64,000 bases of DNA from Streptomyces sp. NBC_00775 (GTDB taxonomy: Bacteria; Actinomycetota; Actinomycetes; Streptomycetales; Streptomycetaceae): contig NZ_CP108938.1 of NCBI RefSeq assembly GCF_036347135.1, positions 9,362,001-9,426,000 of the forward strand, in the 5' to 3' direction. Shown one piece after another: positions 20,117-26,884 of this stretch (position 1 is the first letter of the stretch; each line of letters begins with the position of its first letter). The position numbers and the translations under genes are program-made. The notes under the pieces are model-generated. The model ran no database searches. It was not told the origin of the DNA and worked only from the letters and a program-made list of their open reading frames with translations.

Positions 20117-20545
20117 ATGTCCGATGCCTTCACCACCCGTGTCCTGAACGTCGCCACCGGTTCGTCGGAGACGGTCGTCGATCTCACCCGTGACTGTGAG
20201 GCCTTCCTCCGGGAGGCGGCGGCCGGCCGCGACGGCCTCCTGAACGTCTTCGTCCCGCACGCGACCGCCGGAATCGCGATCATCGAAACCGGCGCCGGCA
20301 GCGACGACGACCTCCTCGCCGCCCTCCACTCCCTGCTCCCCGCGGACGACCGCTGGCAACACCGCCACGGCAGCCCCGGCCACGGCCGCGACCACGTACT
20401 GCCGGCGGTCGTGCCGCCGCACGCGACGTTGCCGGTGGTGGGCGGGCGGCTGGAGTTGGGGACGTGGCAGTCGGTGTGCCTGGTGGACACGAACAGGGAT
20501 AATTTTGAGCGAAAGGTTCGCTTTACCTTTCTTGCCGGCTCCTGA
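20117..20545 (+). CDS. YjbQ-family protein (UPF0047, secondary thiamine-phosphate synthase-like)
   Basis: 142 residues from ATG 20117. It has the conserved core of the family: NVFVPHATAGIAIIETG, then HRHGSPGHGRDHVLPAVVPPHATLPVVGG and LGTWQSVCLVDTNRDN. E. coli YjbQ has weak thiamine-phosphate synthase activity; the physiological role is unsettled. The last 15 codons switch to A/T-rich codons (GAT AAT TTT, CGC TTT ACC TTT CTT) unlike the rest of the gene, right where a tRNA fragment and transposase remnant begin. This suggests a recombination point at the 3' end that kept the reading frame. Confidence 0.85.
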   Translation: MSDAFTTRVLNVATGSSETVVDLTRDCEAFLREAAAGRDGLLNVFVPHATAGIAIIETGAGSDDDLLAALHSLLPADDRWQHRHGSPGHGRDHVLPAVVPPHATLPVVGGRLELGTWQSVCLVDTNRDNFERKVRFTFLAGS

Positions 20546-20552
20546 TCTCACT

Positions 20553-20578
20553 CCTGGGTTCGAGTCCCACCCGCCCCA
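20553..20578 (+). tRNA. tRNA 3'-end fragment (T-arm and acceptor half only)
   Basis: The stretch contains CTGGGTTCGAGTCCCAC, a T-arm with the invariant GTTCGA loop, followed by CCGCCCCA, an acceptor-stem 3' half with discriminator base. No anticodon or D arm lies upstream, so it is not a functional tRNA. Fragments like this are left at one end of elements that integrate into tRNA genes (att core). A matching full tRNA is not in the window. Confidence 0.6.
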
Positions 20579-20597
20579 ACTGTGCAGGTCGGCCTCT

Positions 20598-20699
20598 GAG
20601 GAACGAACCCGCGCGGTCGCGACCCGTTACGACAAGAGGGCCTACGTCTTTCACGGGACGGTCACCATCGCCTCGATCCGACTCTGGCTCCGCGCGTGA
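20598..20699 (+). pseudogene. C-terminal remnant of an IS5-type transposase
   Basis: The reading frame ends TRYDKRAYVFHGTVTIASI then RLWLRA and a stop. This is the usual C-terminal tail of Streptomyces IS5-family DDE transposases. Nothing of the catalytic core remains upstream, where the tRNA fragment sits instead. It is a decayed insertion sequence end and marks past mobile-element activity at the border of the accessory stretch. Confidence 0.65.
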
Positions 20700-20712
20700 G
20701 GTTCCCTCGCTC

Positions 20713-21195
20713 CTACTCCAGCATGCGTTCCGCGTCATTCGGGACCCAGGGAAAGGGCACGTCGGGCCACCGTGCAGCGGCCCACGCGTCGAGATCGACA
20801 GCGAGGACGGCATCGATGAAGAGTTGAGGCGGTCGGTAGCCGTGGGCGGTGATGTAGTGCGTGATGAGGAACGGAGCAGCGTAGGCGATGCCGTCCTCGC
20901 CCGGGATCCGCACCTCCCCGTTGCCCGCTGGAGCCAATTCCTCGGGACACAGGTCACACTCGTGCAGCCCCAGGCAGACGTTCATCCACTGGACCTCCTG
21001 AACAGCCTCCAGCTTCTCCACGAACGCCGTGGGGACCGTTCCTGCCGAGTACGGTTTGCCGGCCTCCAGCCACCCGATGTTCAGGCGGGTGTACGCCGGG
21101 CGGTACCAGAGCGTGTAGAAGCCCGACTCCCCGTCCGTGAAGGCATCCTCGTCCTGGTAGTCGTACTCGCTGAGATCTTCGTAGAACACCCGCAC
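20713..21195 (-). CDS. DUF7919-like protein of unknown function
   Basis: About 160 residues. I start at GTG 21195 (VRVFYEDLSEYDY); an ATG at 21243 would add 16 residues. The pattern YEDLSEYDY...LNIGWLEAGKPYSAGTVPTAF...CLGLHECDLC...GNGEVRIPG then YAAPFLITHYITAHGYRPP is the one I recall for DUF7919. The two Cys pairs with the conserved His (GLHECDLC) could bind a metal. No function is known. It sits alone between the transposase remnant and the HxlR gene, in the accessory stretch. Confidence 0.65.
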   Translation of the reverse strand: MRVFYEDLSEYDYQDEDAFTDGESGFYTLWYRPAYTRLNIGWLEAGKPYSAGTVPTAFVEKLEAVQEVQWMNVCLGLHECDLCPEELAPAGNGEVRIPGEDGIAYAAPFLITHYITAHGYRPPQLFIDAVLAVDLDAWAAARWPDVPFPWVPNDAERMLE

Positions 21196-21327
21196 ATCAT
21201 CGCCGCACCACTTCGTTGAGGCCCGCGCGATTCCACGACCCATCGGACACGGCCTGGCGGGTGGGAACGGCTCTCGCCGTGACGGACTCGGCGGGCATAC
21301 CCGGGGCCAAACCCGCGCCCGCCCCCT

Positions 21328-22212
21328 TCAGCGCCCCTCCGCCATCCGCCGTACCACCGTCAGCGCCTCGCGCACTGCCCCCGGGATGTCCGTCACCGGG
21401 AAGCGCGCCAGGCGCACCACGCGTTCGCGGTCCACCACCAGCACCGCCCGCTTCAGCCGCAGTGCCTGCCCGGCGCGGAATACTGGTAGCCGCAGAGCGG
21501 CGGCGAGGCGCAAGTCGACGTCTGAGAGCAGGGTGAAGGGGATGCCCTCCTCGACCGCGAACACCCGCTGCTCGTCGGGGCGTTGAGTGCTCACGCCGCG
21601 TACCTCGGCGCCCGCCGCGCGGAAGTCGTCGTACGCGTCCCGGAACAGCCGGTTTTCCAGCGTGCAGCCGATGGCACCCGGGATGTCGGCCCAGCCGTCC
21701 GGCAACGGGCCGGGGCGACCGGTCGCCGGGTAGCAGAACAGGACGGTGGTCGCGGCCTCGGCCACCGGGTCCAGCGGCTCACCGTCCCGGTGCCCCGGCA
21801 GTTCGAGGCGCGGCAGCCACTCGCCCACCAGGCCCGCCACCCGCCGCGCCTCGGCACTCTCCTCGTCGGCCGTGCCGCTCAGTGAGCCGTCGCCGAGCAG
21901 CCAGCGGTCCGCCCAGTCCTGCATCGAGAGCAGCACGGGCAGCAGCCCCCGTCCGCTCTCCGTCAGTCGGTACTCGTACCGCACCGGGCCGCTCTGATAC
22001 GGAACCTTCTCCAGGACCTCCGCCTCCACCAGGTGCGCAAGGCGCTCGGTCAGCACCTTGCGGGAGATCCCCAACTCCTCCTGGAGCGCGTCGAACCGGT
22101 GGTGCCCGCGTGCGGTCTCCCGCACCAGGAGCAGGCTCCACCAGTCGCCGACCACCGCCGCCGCCTGCGCGATCGCACAGGCGGCGTCCCGCTCGGGCAC
22201 CGACCTGACCAT
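21328..22212 (-). CDS. HxlR-type winged-helix regulator fused to a redoxin-like domain
   Basis: 294 residues from ATG 22212. Residues 10-105 are an HxlR DNA-binding domain (CAIAQAAAVVGDWWSLLLVRE, RFDALQEELGISRKVLTERL, YEYRLTESGRGLLPVL). From about residue 130 the protein continues as a thioredoxin-fold, peroxiredoxin-like domain (LELPGHRDGEPL, TTVLFCYPATG..., DIPGAIGCTLENRLFRD, VRGVSTQ, FTLLSDVDLRLAAALRLPVF). The AhpC-type position reads IPGAIGCTLE, with a single Cys. A redox-sensing repressor is an attractive guess. It diverges from an MFS exporter with a perfect inverted repeat between them. Confidence 0.82.
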   Translation of the reverse strand: MVRSVPERDAACAIAQAAAVVGDWWSLLLVRETARGHHRFDALQEELGISRKVLTERLAHLVEAEVLEKVPYQSGPVRYEYRLTESGRGLLPVLLSMQDWADRWLLGDGSLSGTADEESAEARRVAGLVGEWLPRLELPGHRDGEPLDPVAEAATTVLFCYPATGRPGPLPDGWADIPGAIGCTLENRLFRDAYDDFRAAGAEVRGVSTQRPDEQRVFAVEEGIPFTLLSDVDLRLAAALRLPVFRAGQALRLKRAVLVVDRERVVRLARFPVTDIPGAVREALTVVRRMAEGR

Positions 22213-22272
22213 GGGTCTCCTGTCTTGCGGATACAGCATCCAGCCTTCGAAACCATCTTGCGCCCTGTGGTC

Positions 22273-22289
22273 AGTTCCGGATAGGAACT
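22273..22289. promoter_or_regulatory. Probable HxlR operator
   Basis: Perfect inverted repeat AGTTCC-ggata-GGAACT between the divergent HxlR-redoxin gene and the MFS gene. A further AGTTCC half-site lies at 22315-22320, closer to the MFS start. Spacing and position are right for control of both promoters. Confidence 0.6.
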
Positions 22290-22342
22290 CAATCGCAACC
22301 AAGTAAGTTCCCAAAAGAGACTCGCTGGAGGATGGGCGTCGC

Positions 22343-23599
22343 ATGAGCGAGACACCGACGGTCCCGGAGCACGATCGCCGCAGCACCCACCACGCGACCT
22401 CGCCTCCGACCGTCTTCTGGCGCTACTGGGCCGCTGCCACCGTCAGCAACGCGGGCACCGCCGTCACCGCCCTCGCTCTACCCCTGGTCGCCCTCACAGT
22501 CCTCGACGCCACCGCGCTCCAGGCCGCCCTGCTCGCCGCCGCCGGACAGATCTCCTGGCTGCTGCTCAGCCTCCCGGCCGGAGTGATCGCCCAGCGCGTC
22601 CCGCTCCGCCGCCTCCAGGTCACCCTCGATCTCGTACGGTTCGTCGCCGTCGGATCCCTCCCGCTCGCCTGGTGGCTTGGCCGGCTCAGCTACCCGCACC
22701 TGTTGCTCGCCGCTCTGGTCACCGGCGCCGCGACCGTACTCTTCGACATCGGCAACTCGACCTTTCTGCCCGCCATCGTCCCGGACCGGCAGCTCGCCGC
22801 CCGCAACAGCCTGATGTCCGGCACGCACGCCGTCACCGAGACCGGAGGGCCCTCCGGGGGCGGCCTCCTCGTGCACGCCACGGGCCCGGTCGGCGCGCTC
22901 CTCGTGGACGCGGCCAGCTACCTGCTCTCCGCCGTGCTGCTGCGTACCCTCCCCGAGCGCCGTCCCGCCGCCCGCACCGGCGACGGCGCCCTCCGGCTGA
23001 TCCGCGAGGGCTGGACGTACGTGACGCGGCACCCAGTGATGCTGCCCTGCATGCTCTGGGCCACCGCCACCAACTTCGTCTGCGCCGCCCTGGTCGCCCT
23101 CACACCCCTCTACCTGGTCCGTGAGGCCGGACTGACGTCCGTCCAACTCGGCCTGGTGCTCGCCATGGACGGAATCGGCGCGCTCGCCGGATCCGCCGTG
23201 GCGGTCCGGCTGACCCGGCGGTTCGGCACCGCCCGTGGGGTCGTCGGGACCGCGCTGGCCGGCGGCGCCGCCGCCCTGCTGGCCCCGCTGACCACGTCCG
23301 CAGGCGACGCATACTGGTTCGCCCTGGGCAACGCCGGCTTCGCCTTCGGCGTCGTCATCGGGTCGATCACCACCCGCACCCACCGCCAGACCGAGTCCCC
23401 GCCCGAGCTCCTCTCCCGTGTCATGGCCACCGTCCGCTTCGTCTCCTGGGGCGCCCAGCCGCTCGGCGCCCTCACCGCCGGCCTGCTCGCCACGTACATG
23501 GGGACGCACGCGGCCCTCTGGACGGTATGCACAGCCGCGCTTCTGCCGCCGCTGTACCTGCTCGCGGTCCCGGTGGGCCGCCGCCGGGACTTCGCCTGA
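22343..23599 (+). CDS. MFS transporter, efflux type
   Basis: 418 residues, ATG 22343 behind GGAGGATGG. About 12 membrane segments. The pattern (NAGTAVTALALPLVALTVLDATAL, then FLPAIVPDRQLAARNSL) matches the MFS_3/enterobactin-exporter-like group, which exports drugs and siderophores. The divergent HxlR-redoxin regulator and shared operator suggest it is induced by a redox-active or electrophilic compound. The substrate itself is not readable. Confidence 0.85.
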   Translation: MSETPTVPEHDRRSTHHATSPPTVFWRYWAAATVSNAGTAVTALALPLVALTVLDATALQAALLAAAGQISWLLLSLPAGVIAQRVPLRRLQVTLDLVRFVAVGSLPLAWWLGRLSYPHLLLAALVTGAATVLFDIGNSTFLPAIVPDRQLAARNSLMSGTHAVTETGGPSGGGLLVHATGPVGALLVDAASYLLSAVLLRTLPERRPAARTGDGALRLIREGWTYVTRHPVMLPCMLWATATNFVCAALVALTPLYLVREAGLTSVQLGLVLAMDGIGALAGSAVAVRLTRRFGTARGVVGTALAGGAAALLAPLTTSAGDAYWFALGNAGFAFGVVIGSITTRTHRQTESPPELLSRVMATVRFVSWGAQPLGALTAGLLATYMGTHAALWTVCTAALLPPLYLLAVPVGRRRDFA

Positions 23600-23628
23600 C
23601 GCGGTCCTGGAGTCGGCGTTTAGAGAGG

Positions 23629-23985
23629 TCAGTCCGGCGGCTGGATCACATCAATTGAGCCGCTGCGTTCCATGAACGACTCAAGGGACGCCCGGTTCGC
23701 GGTGGTCAACTCGATCTCGTCTCCGTCCTCATTTCGCAGGAGGACCTTTACAGCGCGGCGCCGGGTGATCCACCGCTCCTGCAGCGACTGCAACGCGTCC
23801 ACCAGCCCGACGATCCCGCCGATCACCGCGAACACTGTGAGCGGATCCACCACCCTGGCACGCGGCCAGCGCCGCACGGACACCCCGTGGCGCGGATCCT
23901 GCAACACGTCCTCGACTGCCCGCACGTCCTCCTCGGCCAGCGAGTGGACCTGCAGCTCGATGGTGATGCTCACAGGTTGTCCCAT
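23629..23985 (-). CDS. Small partner of the CHAT protease, EACC1-like
   Basis: 118 residues. The ATG at 23985 directly follows the TAG of the CHAT gene (TAGATG), so the two are translated together. Layout: a beta-strand start (SITIELQVHSL), a short acidic helix, a central hydrophobic region (FAVIGGIVGLVDALQSL, about residues 52-68), a basic patch (RRRAVKVLL), then a strand with RNEDGDEIELT and a final helix. This resembles the effector-associated constant component (EACC1) proteins encoded beside CHAT and other effectors in actinobacterial conflict systems. I assign it by shape and neighbourhood, not by a firm motif. Confidence 0.55.
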   Translation of the reverse strand: MGQPVSITIELQVHSLAEEDVRAVEDVLQDPRHGVSVRRWPRARVVDPLTVFAVIGGIVGLVDALQSLQERWITRRRAVKVLLRNEDGDEIELTTANRASLESFMERSGSIDVIQPPD

Positions 23986-26637
23986 CTAGTTGGCAACGGG
24001 TTTGTCGAGCGCCGGAGCGCCGAGATAGGAGTAGGCGGCCCAGTTCTCGACCTCGGTCGTTGGCTTCAGTTGTCGCTGAACACGGTTCACCGCCTCCTGC
24101 GGACCGACACCGGCGCCGAGGTGGCCGTAGAGCTCGGTCATAAAGGCCGAGGCCACGTCGTCGTAGATGGGCCACCGGCTGGCTATGATGCCTCGGGCTC
24201 CGGCCTTGATCAGGCTTCCAGTCAGGCCGGCGCACTCGTTCATCGGCCCGTATGAAGTCAGCCCGGAGGAGCAGGCGGAGAGCGTGACGATCGGCGCCTG
24301 CGGGAATCGGACAGCGCTCAGCTCCGCCGCGGAGACGCGCTTCGAGTCACGCTCGTGGTCCGCGTCGAAGTAGAGGAAAGAGCGATCGGGCTCGACCGGG
24401 TCGAAGGTTCCGTGACAGGCGAGGTGGATGATGCTGTATGTGCGGCTGAGTGCGTTCAGCACATCAGCCTTCGTTGCGCGGGTGCCGTCGATGACGTCCA
24501 CATTCCCTGGCAGCAGGCGGGTGATGGCAGCCACCTCCTCGGCTGTCCGGGGCAGGTCGGATCCGCCGTATGCCACCACGAGCGCCGGGGAGGCGCTGCC
24601 ACTGGCCGCGGCTGCGATCCCGGCGAGTTCGCCACCGACTGAGAGCGATGGCAGGTAGCAGATCTCAAACGAGTCCAGCAGCACCGAACCCTCGACCGCT
24701 GTCGCCTCGTACGGCAGGTGGTTGAGCCATCCTGGTGCGCTGATCGCCAACTTCTTGATCTTTGCCGAGCGGAGCAGGGCAGCCAACTCGTCAGTGAAGA
24801 GGTGATTGAGCTGCCGGCACGAGCGTAGGAGATGCCGGGAGCGGAAGACGCCAGGGTCCAGGTTGTGACCCTTGGCGATCCCTATGAGGCGCTCTTCATT
24901 GATGAGCGACTGCCGCGACTCGAACCTCCAGTCGGTGCCGGCGCGGTACAACACGATGGCGGTTATCCACCCTCTGGCGGCCGTAAGAACACAGATTGCT
25001 GTGTCCACGGGCCATCGCGCGAGGTCCAGCCGCTCCAACGCCCGGTCGACCAGCGGGGTCGACGTCGTCGCCTCCGCCACTCGGAGCTTCACCTTGCGGG
25101 CGGCTGCGGTGACTTCCTTGCGTAATCCCTCCGCCGGCCGCGCGGAGGTCGGCTGCCGCAGCCACGCGGGGGGCCTGCCGAGTATTTGGCGGATGAACCT
25201 ATTGCGCGCTGCCGTATCGGCGCGGGCGGCAACGTCCACCGTCGATGCGTATGCATTGCGGAGGTTGGCCGCGCGCGTCGTCTCCAGCGCCTCCAACGCA
25301 GACCGATGCCGTCCGGCCTCCGCGCGCAGACGTGCCAGAGAGTCGAACGCGCCGCAGAATTGGTTTGCGGCGAGGGTAACTGCTGCATTGGTCCGGGCCG
25401 CAAGTAACTCTTGCTGTGCGATGCCGGCGGCGTCCTTCACATACCCCAGCGCCTCATCCCGTCGGCCACGATGCTCACTGAGATCAGCTAGTTGCATCAG
25501 AATCAGGTAAGGATCGCGCATTCGCCGGACGTTGGGAAGCGATGCCAGCAGGTCCTGCTCGGCGGAGGAGGTCCACTCAGCGGCGTCCGGCTGCGTCCTC
25601 CCGCGATTGCGCAGCATGACTGCGGTGGCACGTGACTCTTGTGCACCGGCCCGCATGTGCTCTGGCAGTGCCGGTTCGGCTATGGCCAGGTTCAACTGCC
25701 TGATGGACAAGTCCAGGTCGGCCTCGCTTGCCGAGCCTACTTTGAGGAGGTCCCCCAAGGTATGCCGCACCCGTGCCACCTGGAGTCGCACGTTCTCGGA
25801 GTCATCGCATGACTCCAGGTAGTAGGCCAGTGAGCTCTCTGCGGCCTCTATGCCCATCGCGCGAACCTTGTTGAGCCCGCCAACTACCACCAGCTCAGGT
25901 TGGTTACGAGCCGCCAGACTGTACGCGTCCATCGCGACGTTGTGTTCCAACGCGGCTCTTACGAAGGGCGGATGGTCCCCGACGGTAATCTCCATGGCCT
26001 TGGTCAGCGCCTTCAGGCCGGCCTCGAAGAGGGCCGTGTGCCGGTAGAACTCGTTCAGGTAGACGGCTTCGATATTGGCGATGACCCAGTCGGACGACTC
26101 GGGGTATTCATTGCATGCCTGCAGGCGGTGGGCGAAGCGGATGGCAGGCACCAGATAATTCGGCCCGTCGCTCCTGTACTGCATCAAGCCTTCCAACTCG
26201 GCTGTGATGGCTTGCGCGTCGCTCTCCGGGGCGTGCCCCCAGACATGATCGCGGGTCGCCCCCAGCAGGCTGATGTTCTTGAATCGGCCGGGCAGCCGCA
26301 GGCTCGAGTCGACCAGCACGTACTTGGTGGAACCACACTCGGTGCAGCTGATCGCTTGGAGGATGCCCCTCTGCTCCACGACCCACCGGTGACCGCACTC
26401 GGAACAGCGTAGGTCCATCCGTAAGGCATGGATGACCAGCGACATCCGGCCCCCGTCCTCAGCCGGACACGCCTGACCCTCATAGTCCTTCGGGGTCAAG
26501 AAGTTGACCGCTGGGTTGAATCGCCATTCCCAGCCGCAAGCGTCGCAGCGGAAGTAGGCCTGCGCGTCGAATGACAGCCCGGGAAGCACCTCGGGGTTGA
26601 GGAACTCAGCTGGCAGCAGGTTCGCGAACGCTTCCAC
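23986..26637 (-). CDS. CHAT-domain protease with N-terminal zinc ribbons
   Basis: 883 residues, GTG start at 26637 after a GGGGAG ribosome binding site. The N-terminus has Cys pairs: CDACGWEW at 31-34 with ACPAED at 57, then CSECGHRW at 78-81 with SCTECG at 98-101, looking like two zinc ribbons, the first incomplete. Residues about 130-560 are largely helical and TPR-like. The C-terminal 300 residues form a CHAT caspase-like protease with the catalytic His in HLACHG (about 742) and Cys in VTLSACSSG (about 789). CHAT proteins act in bacterial self/non-self conflict, cutting partner proteins when triggered. The helical region probably senses or scaffolds; zinc ribbons may contact nucleic acid. 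Codon use is less GC-rich than in neighbouring genes. Confidence 0.85.
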   Translation of the reverse strand: MEAFANLLPAEFLNPEVLPGLSFDAQAYFRCDACGWEWRFNPAVNFLTPKDYEGQACPAEDGGRMSLVIHALRMDLRCSECGHRWVVEQRGILQAISCTECGSTKYVLVDSSLRLPGRFKNISLLGATRDHVWGHAPESDAQAITAELEGLMQYRSDGPNYLVPAIRFAHRLQACNEYPESSDWVIANIEAVYLNEFYRHTALFEAGLKALTKAMEITVGDHPPFVRAALEHNVAMDAYSLAARNQPELVVVGGLNKVRAMGIEAAESSLAYYLESCDDSENVRLQVARVRHTLGDLLKVGSASEADLDLSIRQLNLAIAEPALPEHMRAGAQESRATAVMLRNRGRTQPDAAEWTSSAEQDLLASLPNVRRMRDPYLILMQLADLSEHRGRRDEALGYVKDAAGIAQQELLAARTNAAVTLAANQFCGAFDSLARLRAEAGRHRSALEALETTRAANLRNAYASTVDVAARADTAARNRFIRQILGRPPAWLRQPTSARPAEGLRKEVTAAARKVKLRVAEATTSTPLVDRALERLDLARWPVDTAICVLTAARGWITAIVLYRAGTDWRFESRQSLINEERLIGIAKGHNLDPGVFRSRHLLRSCRQLNHLFTDELAALLRSAKIKKLAISAPGWLNHLPYEATAVEGSVLLDSFEICYLPSLSVGGELAGIAAAASGSASPALVVAYGGSDLPRTAEEVAAITRLLPGNVDVIDGTRATKADVLNALSRTYSIIHLACHGTFDPVEPDRSFLYFDADHERDSKRVSAAELSAVRFPQAPIVTLSACSSGLTSYGPMNECAGLTGSLIKAGARGIIASRWPIYDDVASAFMTELYGHLGAGVGPQEAVNRVQRQLKPTTEVENWAAYSYLGAPALDKPVAN

Positions 26638-26884
26638 TGTGCTCCCCGATCAAGCCTCGACGACCACCAACGCCAACATAGTGCCGGATACGGGCATGAA
26701 GTGCCAGGAAACCCCGCGCCCGTACGAGACTGTCAATTACCAACCACAGTCGGGCACTTCCTCCCGTGAGCGCGGAATCGGTGTACACCACGGCTCGCCG
26801 CCCAGCCATGTCTGATCAAGCCCTTCATCAGACGGCGCGCGACGGGGCCGACGCCGTTTGAGCCCACCCGTGGACACAACGGAC

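Noticed and set aside
20553..20578. Complete tRNA gene
   Set aside because: Only the T-arm and acceptor 3' half are present; no anticodon arm can be folded upstream.
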